Below are positions 32,770 through 44,361 of a stretch of 64,000 nucleotides of DNA, one piece after another. The notes below the pieces were generated by a model. It did not search any database. It saw only the letters and a program-made list of their open reading frames with translations, and was not told the origin of the DNA. This stretch comes from Anomaloglossus baeobatrachus (taxonomy: Eukaryota > Chordata > Amphibia > Anura > Aromobatidae), in contig NC_134357.1 of the NCBI RefSeq assembly GCF_048569485.1, positions 67,205,698 through 67,269,697 on the forward strand, written 5' to 3'. Position numbers and translations under genes: made by a program. Each line of letters opens with the position of its first letter. Position 1 is the first letter of the stretch.

Positions 32770-34090
32770 ATGCTTGTGGATTTGGAATGTGCTTGATGCA
32801 AATCAAAACATCCTGTTTGCAACTATGGCACAAGTGCTGCCACTGGTGGGGTGTCCGTGTGGCCCAATTTTTTGAAAAAAAGGGATACTCCGCTTGGAGT
32901 AACCCTTGCTTGCTGTGTTTTTTAAAATGATCCAAGATGAACAGATCTGGGATCAGGAAAGACTTAGCTACCTACCCCGGTGTCCTCCTGGGGACGGTTA
33001 AGAATGGCGTATTTTTGAATGTGCTTGATGCAAATCTAGCTGTGAAGTGTACGACTGGGGCACAACTGCTGCCACTGAATGGGTGGGTGTGTGTGGGGCT
33101 CAATTTTTGGAAAAAAGGGAGACTCCGCTTGGAGTAACCCTTGCTTGCTGTGTTTTTGAAAAGGAGCCAAGATGAACAGATCTGGGATCAGGAAAGACTT
33201 AGCTACGTACCCCGGTGTCCTCCTGGGGACGGTTAAGTATGGCGTATTTTTGAATGTGGTTGATGCAAATCTAGCTGTGAAGTGTACAACTGGGGCACAA
33301 CTGCTGCCACTGAATGGGTGGGTGTGTGTGGGGCCCAATTTTTGGAAAAAAGGGAGACTCCGCTTGGAGTAACCCTTGCTTGCTGTGTTTTTTAAAATGA
33401 GCCAAGATGAACAAGTCATGGTTCAGCAAAGACTTAGCTACCTACCCCGGTGTCCTCCTGGGGACGGTTAAGAATGGCATATTTTTGAATTTGCTTGATG
33501 CAAATCTAGCTGTGAAGTGTACAACTGGGGCACATCTGATGCCACTGAATGGGTGGGTGTGTGTGGGGCCCAATTTTCGGAAAAAAGGGAGACTCCGCTT
33601 GGAGTAACCCTTGCTTGCTGTGTTTTTTAAAATGATCCAAGATGAACAGATCTGGGATCAGGAAAGACTTTGCTACCTACCCCGGGGTCATCCTGGAAAC
33701 GGTTAAGTATGGCATATTTTTGAATGTGCTCGATGCAAATCTAGATGTAGAAGTGTACAACTGGGGCACAACTGCTGCCACTAAATGGGTGGGTGTGTGT
33801 GGGGCCCAATTTTTGGAAAAAAGGGAGACTCCGCTTGGAGTAACCCTTGCTTGCTGTGTTTCTAAAAATGATCCAAGATGCACGGAGCTGGGATCAGGAA
33901 AGACTTTGCTACCTACCCCGGTGTCATCCTGGGGATGGTTAAGTATGGCGTATTTTTGAATGTGCTTGATGCAAATCTAGCTGTGAAGTGTACAACTGGG
34001 GCACAAGTGCTGCCTCTGAAGGGGTTGGTGTGTTTGTGGCCCAATTTTTGGAAAAAAGGGAGAACTCCGCTTGGAGTCACCTTGCGGTGT
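32709..34090. repeat. 235-bp tandem array at the hAT 3' end, seeded by transposase sequence
   Basis: Units start GATGAACAGATCTGGGATCA at 32936, 33171, 33406, 33641 and 33877 (spacing 235, 235, 235, 236). A divergent founder copy at 32709 includes the last transposase codons (MNKSWIHKEF) and its stop. The unit at 33406 keeps the founder's AACAAGTCATGG, linking the array to the coding end. Each unit also carries CTCCGCTTGGAGTAACC and AATTTTTGGAAAAAAGGGAG. Four units retain an open 66-codon frame beginning MNRSGIRKDLATYPGV or MNKSWFSKDL, probably a by-product. The array lies next to the right terminus and may be a subterminal binding region. Confidence 0.9.
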
Positions 34091-34176
34091 TTTACATAAT
34101 TTTAGAAGGGCGACCTCCGTTCGACGAACCGAACTCGAGCCGAACCGCGGCCGGTTCGCTCATCTCTAGTAAATAC

Positions 34177-34857
34177 AGCGTGGGGGGGTGTTTACTGGGG
34201 ATTATTATTTTCAGGATAGGGAGCACTGATTGATATCTTGTGTGCTGTAGACCTGGTGATTGGAGCAGACACTGTAGGTGCAATGAGCAGATTGTGGTGT
34301 GTATTGAGGTCACCTAGCAGCAGCATCACATCACCATCATCTTCCGCTCAGGAAAAACAAAAGAATTAACCATTTCCTCTCCAATTAAATTGATTGTATA
34401 CAAGATAAGTGTTTTGTTATTCTAAATTACATCCCATGGGCCACAGAAATGTGCTAATAATAGCAATACTTTGGTGGAGTGGGTGTGTGGATAGTTGAAA
34501 CTTGAATTGACCACAAATAAGCGACTTTGGATATTTATTATTCTTTTAGTTTATATAATCATTGATTTATTTATTCTTCTTTGAATCTTTCCCTGCATAT
34601 AAAGACGGGCATGCAGGTAAAGAGGTTGCAGCTCCACACACCTCATGAATGTAATAGAGAGCTGCAGAAGTAAACACCCCCGGCCCCCTACCCAGGGCCG
34701 CATCAGCACTCGGCACACACAAGCAAGTGCTGGGGGCCTGGACAGCTGCGGGGGGCCACTCCCTGTCGGCAGATCAGCACCAGGCAGATTTCCAGGGACT
34801 GCAGTGTTCAACCGGCAGCTGCACTTTGCTGGTTGCCGGCCATTTAAAGCCACCGAA
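34177..34857. other. no gene seen
   Basis: Spacer to the right of the hAT element. No element ends, exon with splice sites or RNA gene was recognised. A GC-richer part from about 34670 (CCCGGCCCCCTACCCAGG) has open frames on both strands without any known domain. Confidence 0.4.
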
Positions 34858-34861
34858 TACG

Positions 34862-37380
34862 TGTGGCGCTCTGGACAAGCCAGGACGTCACAGGTACTAC
34901 AACAACACACCCCACACCCCGGCTAGGCACATCTAGATCAAACACAAATCCTTGTTGCCTCCCTCCAGGGGCTGATGTCCACACCAGGGGGTGGGCCAGG
35001 CGGTTGGCCCCGCCCACCGAGGAGTTCACAGTCCCGGAGGCGGGAAAAGGAGTAAGATTAGTTTTGGAGTTTAGAGACTGAAGTGGCAGTAGAGGAGACT
35101 GACCGTGTCCGGGTGCGTGGCCCGGGCACATACAGCAAGGTTGGCAGACGGTGGTGACCGTCTGCAGGAGAGGCTGATTGGAGCGAACCGTAAGGACCGG
35201 GGACGGGCGGTGGCCCGACGGTACTGGACCGGGGAGCAAAGGGAAGCCAGCACCATTCGGCAGGGCTTACGGACCCCGACCAGGCTAGGAGTCGCCGTAA
35301 AACCGGTCAAATCCGTTAGCGAAGGGAACCTCCGGGGTTTCCCAGCAGTCAAGACCCGATTGAAGGCAACAGCTCAAACCGTGAAGGGGAAACACAGTCA
35401 CTGCCAAGGCTACAGTTCCCAGGGCCAGAGCCTGCGGGCAAAAGGGGCTCCTTCAGCATCCATCCAAGCTGGGGAGCGAGTTACCGGTGGGAAGCCATTG
35501 GAACCGTGAACACAACACAGGTGCAGGGAAAGGCAGTCACCACCAACCTACCGGGAGAGCTACCGCAGCCGTCTGTGGGACCCGTCCATCCAGCCATTTG
35601 TTTTACCGGAGACTTTGCATTCGTCATTGGCTGAGTGAGTACCACCGTGCCGTGCGGCACAGCGCTGCCCCCGCGACCCTGCACCTCACCAGGCCCCGTA
35701 ACCCGCCTGCCATCCCTAAACCCCTCACCGGGGCCCCGGGACAACCAACCCCCCCTACCCACGGAGGGGAGAACCAACATCCAAGCTGCTCCCTGTCATC
35801 GCTCCCGGGATCCCCGTCCAGAGCAGCGGTGGTGTCACAACCTCACCACAACCGTGGGTGGCATCACGGACAATATGCCCCCTTTCACTCACGGGCGAGG
35901 AACGCCGCTCGAGTCCCCGGGATCCGGCCCATCGCTCGAGCCACCGAGCAGCAGCAGCAGCCGGACCCGAGCAGTGGGTGAGCGCAGCGTCCCCTCCTCT
36001 GCTCGCGACAACTTGGCGTCACGAACAGGATCTTACCGCTCTGCCGTCTGGTAGAGGTGCGCCTTGTGACCGCCGGAGGTGTCCGGCCGATAAACTTGAG
36101 AAGCCGCCATTTTGGGCGCGAAAAGTCCTTGCTCGAGCGTCTTCCCGAGTAGTGGAGGCGCGAAAACCGAAACCCCGCCCCTGTAGAGGAGGAGCCGGAA
36201 AAAGACTAAGGGCGACGCGGATGGAGAGATGGCGGCGTCTTCGAATTGGAGCACGGGAGTACCCGCCACCGGGGCATCCAAGCTCTGGGGGAACCGAGGA
36301 GGAGTAGCCTTTGAAGACTGCGGCCCGGGTGAGCTCCCCGCCGGGACCGCCGCGTGGCTGGAGCGGGAGCTGGGCCGGTTCTGCTTGAAGGTGAGGGCGC
36401 AGAGCCTGCAGCAGCTGATGGATTGGAAGGCGGAGATGCGCAGAATGGTTGCCGTAGTGGGGGCCCGTGAGCAAGGGGCCGCTGCAGCCGTGCCATGTCG
36501 CGATCAGTCCACCTAAACTCCAGAACCAGCCCTGATTGCGTGGGAGCCGGGGGCCAGCACCGCAGCCGGAGGTCCAGAAAGAATGCCGCTGATGGAAGAG
36601 GGGGTCCCAAGTACACTGCCTCCGCCGCCGTTCCTAACGGCCGTTAGTGGTTCTGGTCTGAACTGCCTATGGAAGGAGAACCCCATGTACCGACCGGTCC
36701 CCGAGTGGGCCGACCCCCTGTGGTGGTAGCCGCCTCAAAGTCAGCGGAGCCCCGCTGCAAGTTGTCCCCGTTGGGACCACCAGTTTAAACGTTTTTGAAT
36801 GATAAGAGTGAATCACATGAAGATGTAACCAGATTGGATAGATTGCTTTCGGTCTAAATATAGCGCAATAAGGACGTCTGCTGGTGATATTTGTTGTACT
36901 TTATTAATTAATTAATTAAGTACTCCTATTGATACAACGCGTTTCAGCAGAAATGCTTTCATCAGACTTTGCATTCGTCATTGGCTGAGTGAGTACCACC
37001 GTGCCGTGTGGCACAGCGCTGCCCCCACGACCCTGCACCTCACCAGGCCCCGTAACCTGCCATCCATCCCTAAACCCCTCACCGGGGCCCCGGGACAACC
37101 AACCCCCCTACCCACGGAAGGGAGAACCAACATCCAAGCTGCTCCCTGTCATCGCTCCCGGGATCCCCGTCCAGAGCAGCGGTGGTGTCACAACCTCACC
37201 ACAACCGTGGGTGGCGTCACGGACAATATCCCTAAACCAAACCACCCCCTTTCACTCACGGGCGAGGAACGCCGCTCGAGTCCCCGGGATCCGGCCCATC
37301 GCTCGAGCCACCGAGCAGCAGCAGCAGCAGCCGGACCCGAGCAGTGGGTGAGCGCAGCGTCCCCTCCTCCGCCCGCGACA
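34862..37380 (+). mobile_element. LTR retroelement with short gag-like interior, incomplete
   Basis: The left LTR runs from TGTGGCGCTCTGGACAAGCC (34862) to CTCGCGACA (36010), about 1.15 kb. A related terminal sequence ends at CCGCGACA (37380). A 4-bp TACG is found on both sides (34858-34861 and 37381-37384). TTGGCGTCACGAACAGGATC directly follows the left LTR and is a plausible primer-binding site. The interior contains an open segment at 36229-36516 (MAASSNWSTGVPATGASKLW), possibly a gag start. No polymerase is present. The end repeats share CCGTGCCGTG and GAGCAGTGGGTGAGCGCAGC with moderate divergence. The element is incomplete. It is probably related to the two solo LTRs to its right, which have similar GGTGGCGTCACG motifs. 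Confidence 0.72.
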
Positions 37381-37384
37381 TACG

Positions 37385-37614
37385 CTCACTGCTGAACGCT
37401 GCGTGCATATGCATTACAGGCCAGGGCTCATCTGCCGGTGGAGTTAGCGCACCATGCGCTCCCGTCCCCTAGATGAAGAGGAGACGCAGCACCACTGTCA
37501 GCGTACCCCATTAATGTCTGCAAATGCTCACCTCCAAGGGTTCCTAGTTTTGTGTATGTGCTTCCCACTGGCCCAAGTAATGTGTATGCCCCCAGCATCT
37601 CCAGTATGTGTATG
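37385..37614. repeat. minisatellite C, left part
   Basis: Short units of about 28 bp of the form CCCCCAGCATCTCCAGTATGTGTATG occur from about 37540. The preceding 150 bp are unassigned. The array is cut by two solo LTRs and continues at 38812-38926 and 39959-40265. Confidence 0.75.
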
Positions 37615-38811
37615 TGTGATGCCCCTGGACTAGTCCAGGGTGTCACAGGGAACTTCACCACTCTTTGTCCTTGGTGCAGGGCCCACCCTCCTTGGTTCCG
37701 GGTTTCACAACAGTGATTCTGTACCAACAGCACAAATCCTAGTCACCCAAACACTACACTTGTCAGGCACACCGGGGGCGTGGTTTCAGCTGGGAAAGGA
37801 ACCGCCCACCTATTAGTCAGACAGGCTGGTGGGAGGAGTTAGTTAGACAGTTGATAGTAACGGTCAAAGAAAGAGGACCTGGGGAGAAGGAGCTCCCTGA
37901 CGAGAATTTGGCTGGGTCGCAGACGGTGGCCTGAGCCTGAGGAGACGGAGACCCAGTCGCATGAAACTGGAGGACAGGGCTGGACGGGTCAAGAGGACCA
38001 TCAGCCATCGGATCCACAGTAACCGGTCTAGGGGCCAAGCACACAGCAGGGGGGACAGGCCCCTAAGTCAGGAGGTAGCTTCACGCAACCCGGTAATTAA
38101 CCTGCAGTGGGAAGTAGCTTTGCGTGCTATCTGCAACGGCTCAGAGATTAGCGGCGTCAGCACAACAGAGGGATAGGATTTCCCACACAGACCAGTCCAC
38201 AGAAATCCCACGTGCTAGCTGCTTAGAGCAGGTCCCCATTAAAAAGAGGGACGGGACCCGGAGGTTTCAAGCCGACGGGGCCAGGGACACACAGAGTACA
38301 CAGTGTATGGAGGAATGCTCCAGTCCACCACAGAATCACTGAAAGGACCGCTGGACGTCCTGTCACCGAGGGCAGCGGTGCCCAGAGACTTGGTTTACTC
38401 CTGTGTCAGAGTCTTCTTAATGGTCGCATCAACATCCACATGGTCTGAGTGAGTACGCTGCTCTCCCCTGAGCCCTGCCTGCCTTCCTGGCCTGCACTAC
38501 GCTTCCCTACACCTCTACCGTCCAGAATCCCGGGGCCTCCCCTACCAATTGAGGGAACGTGATCTGGCTATCATATGGCTGCCCCACTCCATCTCCCCCG
38601 GGTACTCCTATTGGCAGCGGCGGTACTCCCCTTACTGCGAACCATGGGTGGCGTCACGGGAGTCACAAACACTAATCTCCTGTAAATAAAGCCCTTTATT
38701 TTTGAGTGGCTACAAGCCCCCGGGTCCGGAGACCCTCGAGGCACAGCGACCCCTGATCTGAGCAGTCCGACTGCTGCAGGGGCGGTAGACCTCGAAAACT
38801 TTGGCGTTACA
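37615..38811 (+). mobile_element. solo LTR (about 1.2 kb)
   Basis: The segment starts TGTGATGCCCCTGGACTAG and ends GGCGTTACA, so it has the TG...CA form of an LTR. AATAAA at about 38685 is placed as an LTR poly(A) signal. GGGTGGCGTCACGG occurs near 38645, as in the neighbouring elements. It is bounded on both sides by minisatellite C. The flanking 4 bp are similar but not identical (TATG and TTTG). No interior or second LTR remains, so this is best explained as a solo LTR. Confidence 0.65.
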
Positions 38812-38926
38812 TTTGCCCCCTACTGGCCCCAGTAATGTGTATGCTCTTCAGCGTCTCCTGTAATGTGTATGCTTCCCACTGGCCCCAGTAATGTGTATGT
38901 CCCCCAGTGTCTCCAATATGTGTATG
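38812..38926. repeat. minisatellite C, middle part
   Basis: Units such as TGGCCCCAGTAATGTGTATG and CCCAGTGTCTCCAATATGTG lie between two solo LTRs. Confidence 0.8.
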
Positions 38927-39958
38927 TGTGGCGCCCCTGAGGCTTCCGTCGCCACAGAGACATTGCACCCCAGTCAGAGGTGTGATGTCCCATCCTGGGT
39001 AAGGAAAGGGGTACATGCCAGTTCACAGGTAAAACTGCACTACACCCATTGCTAGGCACACACTGGGACCAGGGACAGTGGCAGTAACCCTCCCATGCTG
39101 CATGCTGGGAGGGGTCGTAAGACCCATCCCTGCTCCCATAGGGTGGTAGCTTAGCAACCGGGGGGGGGGGTGGGAAGAGCCAGCCGAGTGTAGAGCAGAG
39201 AGGAAGGTCAGAGCTTCAGTTTACCTCAGAGAGTGAGAGAGTGAGGAGACAGCATGTAGCTGTGAAAGAGAAAGGAGCTCTGTGAGTTCAGAGTGTCCGC
39301 AACAGAGAAAGAAAGCAACAGAGAAGGAGAGAAACAGAGAGTAGAAGAAGAGCTCTAGTCAGGCAGGAGCTAACGAAAGAAGAAAGTGACGCTTCCTGGT
39401 GAAGACCCTGGGACTCAGAGGGTCCAGGTGACACCAAGCAGGGAACAAAGGGATTCCAGGGCCACAGATAGCTTCAGAGCTGGTGGCCAGTGAAGTCAGC
39501 TGGGAAAGGACACAATTAGAGGGGTGCACTGGCATTTACCCCCAGATCTACCCGGGATCGGCGGAGGTCCCTGACGGTGGTCCCAGCAGTCCAAAGGCTC
39601 CTGCAGGTCTTGACAAGAACTGTGAGTAAAGACCTTGAAACTGCACCCCTGGTGTTGCCTCAGTTATTTATCTGCATAGACTCTCACGAGCACAAACAGT
39701 GTCCCCGGGGCACCGCTCCACCTGTGGGGAGCAGTACCACCATTGCTGCCATTCCATCACCCCGGAGGCCTCATACAGCAGCGGCGGCTTAATAGCCGCA
39801 AACCACAGGTGGCGTCACGACAACCATAAACTTTATTCACCAGCCATATTTAATTGACACCCACCAGGGCCACGGAGTCGGGCCCCGCCACCACTGACGA
39901 CCCCCGGACTAGTCCGGCCCGGCACCGGGTGTCCCATAGCCCTGGGGTGGGCGAGTCA
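38927..39958 (+). mobile_element. solo LTR (about 1.0 kb) with TATG duplication
   Basis: Starts TGTGGCGCCCCTGAGGC and ends GGGCGAGTCA. The 4-bp TATG flanks both sides (38923-38926 and 39959-39962). It carries the ACAGGTGGCGTCACGAC motif near 39810, shared in form with the other LTRs of this cluster. It is inserted in minisatellite C, whose units continue on both sides. Confidence 0.75.
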
Positions 39959-40265
39959 TATGTCCCCCAGTGTCTCCAGTATGTGTATGTTCCACAGTGT
40001 CTCCATTATGTGTATGTTCCACAGTGTCTCCAGTATGTGTATGTTCCACAGTGTCTCCAGTATGTGTATGTTCCACAGTGTCTCCAGTATGTGTTTACCC
40101 CCACTGGCTTCAATAATGTGTATGCCGAGTCCAAGCGACTCCAGTATGTGTATGCCCCCAGTAATGTGTTTGACCTTCACTGGTCCCAGTAACGTGGACG
40201 GCCCCCAGTAATGTCTATGCCTCCCAGTGATGTAATTTCCCTCAGCCTCTCCTGTGATTTATATA
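39959..40265. repeat. minisatellite C, right part
   Basis: Regular units of about 27-28 bp read CCACAGTGTCTCCAGTATGT followed by GTATGTT. From about 40090 they decay into variants (CCCCCAGTAATGT). Overlapping short frames on both strands are repeat artefacts. Confidence 0.9.
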
Positions 40266-40507
40266 CTGTAGACCCAATTTCTCCTATGATGTATATACAG
40301 CAGTGTCAGTGTGCACTGTGCCCAGCCATGTCTGCTGGTGATGGTTTTCACGCAGTGTGCCCTGTACAGCCACATGTCCAGGAGGAGCTGGACGGGTGGA
40401 TGAGAGACAAGCGATGGGGCAAGGGGGCTTCTTGCCAGCTTCCCTATATCAATAATATCTCTAACTTGTCTGTGTGCATTTATGAGGTATGTATTTCAGT
40501 GTATATG
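40266..40507. other. no gene seen
   Basis: Short spacer with decayed TATGTATATACAG phrases, ending at the chromovirus left LTR fragment. Confidence 0.4.
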
Positions 40508-43500
40508 TGTCATGCTCCCCGGTCCCCGGCGTCGCCTGCCACTCATCGCTCCTGCCCACGGCTGCTCCTCTCACTCCCCCTCCTCTGCGTCCTCTGTGCC
40601 CCCCGTCCGCCGAAGCTTCGGCGTCCCCCTGCGATCCGTAACGGGCACTACGAGTATTGTGTGATGCCCTTCGGTCTCTGTAACGCCCCGGCTGTCTTCC
40701 AGGAACTGGTGAATGACGTGTTCAGGGACCTTCTCTATGTCTGTGTGGTCATATATCTGGACGATATCCTGGTCTATTCCCCGGACTTGCCGACCCACAG
40801 AGGGAACGTATGATTCGTCCTTCAAAGGCTTAGGAAAAACCGCCTGTACGCTAAGTACGCAAAATGTGTGTTTGAACGGACGTCCCTTCCCTTTCTGGGC
40901 TACGTGATCTCCGACACGAGCTAGCAAATGGATCCCGAGAAGGTGTCTTCTATCCTTAAGTGGCCTCCTCCTTCCAGACTGAAAGCCATCCACGTTTCCT
41001 AGGCTTTGCCAAATATTATTGCCAGTTCATCCCTCACTTCTCTGCTCTGACGGCGCCTCTCTCCGCTTTGACCAAGAAGGGGGCCAACACGAAGGACTGG
41101 TCACCCGAGGTCGACGCCGCTTTCTGTTCCCTGAAGCGGGCGTTCGCCTACTCTCCCGTTCTCCACAGACCGGAGTTAAACCGACAATTTACCTTGGAGG
41201 TGGATGCTTCCTCCTCAGGGGCTGGGGCCGTGCTCATGCAGAAGTCGTCTACCGGGAAGATGGTCACCTGCGGCTTCTTCTCCAAGATCTTCTCGGCACC
41301 CGAACGCAACTATACCATTGGCGATCGAGAACTCCTAGCTATCAAGCTAGCTCTGGAGGAATGACGTTACCTGTTGGAGGGTGCAGTATACCCGGTTATT
41401 ATTTACACCGACCATAAGAACCTGGAGTATCTTCGATCTGCTAGAAGACTGAACCCGCGACAAGCCCGTTGGTCCCTGTTCTTTGCCCGGTTTGACTTCC
41501 AACTCCATTTCCGGCCCGCGGACAAGAATGTGCGGGCTGATGCCTTGTTCCGATCCTTTGTTCCGGTGGCACAAGAAGAAGAGACAAACCAGTCCATCAT
41601 CTGTCCCAGTAAGGTTATCCCGGTGGCTCCCGTCACTCTGGCACAGATACCCCCTGGGAAAACATATGTCACGGAGAATGACAGAACTAAAGTCCTTCAA
41701 TGGGGGCATTCTTCGAAAGTGGCCGGACATGCCGGTCAGAAGAAAACATGGAGCGCTATTGTCCATCACTATTGGTGGTCGTCCCTCCGAAAAGATGTCG
41801 TTTCCTTTGTCTCCGCTTGTCCATCCTGTGCCCGGAACAAGACGCCCAAGCACTTACCCTATGGCCGCCTCCTGCCTCTGCCGATTCCCTCCGTTCTATG
41901 GTAACACATAGCCATTGGTTTTGTCACGGACTTGCCTTTGTCCTCCGGACATACGGTCATCTGGGTCGTGGTGGATCGTTTCTCGAACAAGGCTCATTTC
42001 GTCCCCATGGCAGGACTGCCCTCTGTCCAGGAGCTCACTGATGCCTTCATCCAGCATATCTTCCGGTTGCACGGCTTTCCCTTTCACATAGTGTCCGACA
42101 GGGGAACTCAGTTCACCTCGCGCTTCTGGAGGGCGTTCTGCAAACATCTGGGAGTATCTCTGGACTTTTCCTCGGCCTACCATCCCCAGTCGAATGGCCA
42201 AGTAGAACGTGTCAAAGAGGGCCTGACTTCCTTTCTTCGACACTACGTCAATGTTCATCATGACGACTGGTCCTCGCTTCTCCCTTGGGCTGAGTTTTCC
42301 CATCAGTGAATCCTCCTCTAGTTCTCCCTTCTATGTTGTCTACGGTCTTCAGCCTTCCGTTCCATTACCGGTATCCTCGACCTCGGATGTCCCCGCTACA
42401 GATGCCCTGTCCAGGGACTTCTCTGCTATGTGGAGTTCTGTCAAAACCTCCCTTGAACGTGCTTCCGCCCAGATGAAGAAACATACGGACAAGAGACACC
42501 TTGATCCTCCCCGCTTCTCTCCTGGGGATTTGGTGTGGCTTGCCTCCAAATACGTTAGGTTGAAGATTCCATCTTACAAGTTGGGTCCGCAGTACATCGG
42601 TCTTTTCAAGGTCGTCAAAAGGATCAACGAGGTCTCCTACAAATTGCAGCTCCCATCCACGATGCGGATCCCGAACTCCTTCCACGTCTCCTTGCTCAAG
42701 CCAGTCGTCCTTGGTCCCTTCTCCTCTGATGCCGGTACTCCTCCTCCTCCTATTGCTGACGACGATGAGTAAAGGCCCCGTCACACAAAGAGATAAATCT
42801 TTGGCAGATCTGTGGTTGCAGTGAAATCATGGACATATTGTTCCATTTGTACACAGCCACAAACCTGGCACTGATTGTCCACAATTTCACTGCAACCACA
42901 GATCTGCCGCAGATTTATCTCTGTGTGTGACAGGGCATTTAGAGTAAGAGATATAGTGGCCATGAAAACCGTGCGGGGTAAGCAGTTCTTTCTTGTTGAT
43001 TGGGAGGGCTACGGTCCCGAAAACCAGTCCTGGGAACCCCGGGAGAACGTAGGTACTCATCTGATACGCGACTTCTTGTCCCGGTTGCGGGGAGGGGGGG
43101 CGTGAGGGAGGGGGTACTGTTACGCTCCCCGGTCCCCGGCGCCGCCTGTCACTCACCGCTCCAGCCCCCGGTTCTCCTGCCCGCGGCTGCTCCTCTCACT
43201 CCCCCTCCTCTGCGTCCTCCATGCCTCCCGTCCGCTGGCTCCGGCGTCCCCCTGCGATCCGGGACATTCTGTCTGGATCCCCTGCATCTCCTTCACAGCG
43301 TCCTGTACTGGCCTCCGGCACCCGAGTCTCGCGCATGCGCATTAGGGCGCGCGTGCGCTCACTCACCTTGTCTTAAAGGGCCAGCGTCCCGGGAACAGGA
43401 TATGACAAGATACAGGTACAGGGTATATAAAACTTCCCTTTCCTGGTGGGCAGTGCCTGATCAACGTGTTCCCAGAGCTAGGTGCTCAGGTCCCCTTGTA

Positions 43501-43815
43501 CTTTGTCTCTCCGTTAACTCTATCTCATCCACAGAGCCCGTCCGCTGGTCCCGACTACTGGTTCTCCAGGAAGTGTCCCGGTGACCGTCTGCTGAGGATC
43601 CCGCCATCTTCCGTCAGCCTATACCCGTCACCGATCCCCCACTCTACCTGGTACATCCGCCTGCACGGCTCACTGGACCCGGACCCCGTCTGCTGCTCCT
43701 ACCCGGCACCTGAACCCGGTTCCAGCCATCCATCCTGCTGTCGGTGCCTTTGGACTCAGAGACACTCCCTGCAGATCCCTGAAGGACTAGTACCCCTAGT
43801 GTTCCGGCTACTGTG
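40508..43815 (+). mobile_element. Ty3/gypsy chromovirus, old and broken
   Basis: A plus-strand Ty3/gypsy element. A left LTR-like piece begins TGTCATGCTCCCCGGTCCCC (40508). The right LTR begins TGTTACGCTCCCCGGTCCCC (43118) after a purine-rich GGGAGGGGGTAC and runs to roughly 43815; its exact end is unclear. The parts seen in order are a reverse-transcriptase piece ([11 protein letters not shown] near 40750), RNase H (FTLEVDASSSGAGAVL), an integrase zinc and core region (KAHFVPMAGLPS, FHIVSDRGTQFTSRFW, HPQSNGQVERV), and a C-terminal chromodomain (FLVDWEGYGPENQSWEPREN). Gag was not recognised. It is broken in several places, incomplete at the left, and older than the two LTR elements at 17141 and 22343. 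A small MITE sits inside it (42770-42941). Confidence 0.9.
42770..42941. mobile_element. 172-bp palindromic MITE nested in the chromovirus
   Basis: The left end TAAAGGCCCCGTCACACA and the right end GTGTGTGACAGGGCATTTA are inverted copies. The match continues through AGATAAATCTTTGGCAGATC and CTGTGGTTGCAGTGAAAT. The whole unit can fold into a long hairpin with a loop around TTCCATTTGTACACAGCC. It lies between the integrase and the chromodomain regions of the chromovirus, so it is younger than that element. Confidence 0.85.
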
Positions 43816-44361
43816 AATGATGTACGCATCTGTATGTCCGTGTCTGTGTGTGCATGGGGCCCACTCAGATTCTTTCGCCCGGAGGCCCACGAAAAACCTG
43901 GAGCCGGCCATACCCGCACCCCACACCTTTGTTACTTCACTCCACCTGTAATATTGAATGACAAACCAAACCGGTTCATCCATTAGAATTGTGTAATGAT
44001 TCAGTGAGCAGACGAAGCAGCAGGTAATATCACCTATAAGCAATCCGTCTGGTGTGACTGATGTAGCAGTGATGTAACACTGGTGTCCTCACACTATTCT
44101 GTATACATGCAAATGTATAAAAAGTAACGGACATTTTGATTGGACAGTAAACGCAGCAAAACGTTTTGCACATACAAAAAAAACCACAGCTGTAAAAATG
44201 CAGTATGATATGTGAGGTACATGACGTGGACTCAGGAGATGAATCTGCTCCATCTGCTCCACTAAGTGCTGGCTGTGCTATACAGATGGAGCCTTCCTCT
44301 AACAGCTGATAGATATTTTGTATAGCTTTCAAATATCCAAATAAATTATTAAATGGAAAAA
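43816..44361. other. no gene seen
   Basis: Contains GGGGCCCACTCAGATTC-type sequence at 43855-43920, which looks like a fragment of a dispersed repeat, and otherwise unassigned spacer. No exon or RNA gene. Confidence 0.4.

Larger units (their letters stand above)
27769..34168 (+). mobile_element. 6.4-kb hAT DNA transposon
   Basis: The ends are TAGAGTTGAGCGCGGTTCG on the left and CGCTCATCTCTA on the right, imperfect inverted repeats of about 12 bp with further GAACCGCGGTTCG-like symmetry inside. Both sides carry the exact 8-bp duplication GTAAATAC (27761-27768 and 34169-34176), which is diagnostic of the hAT superfamily. The interior holds a transposase gene with BED finger, RNase H-like core and C-terminal dimerisation region. 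A 136-bp tandem repeat lies in the 5' part, and a 235-bp tandem array lies between the transposase end and the right terminus. The intact duplication suggests a fairly recent insertion. The transposase reading frame is nevertheless interrupted, so this copy is probably non-autonomous. Confidence 0.94.

Noticed and set aside
36019-36616. CpG-rich frames on both strands as a host first exon
   Set aside because: The region lies between the two end repeats of an LTR element, directly after a primer-site-like sequence, so a gag-like leader is a better explanation.
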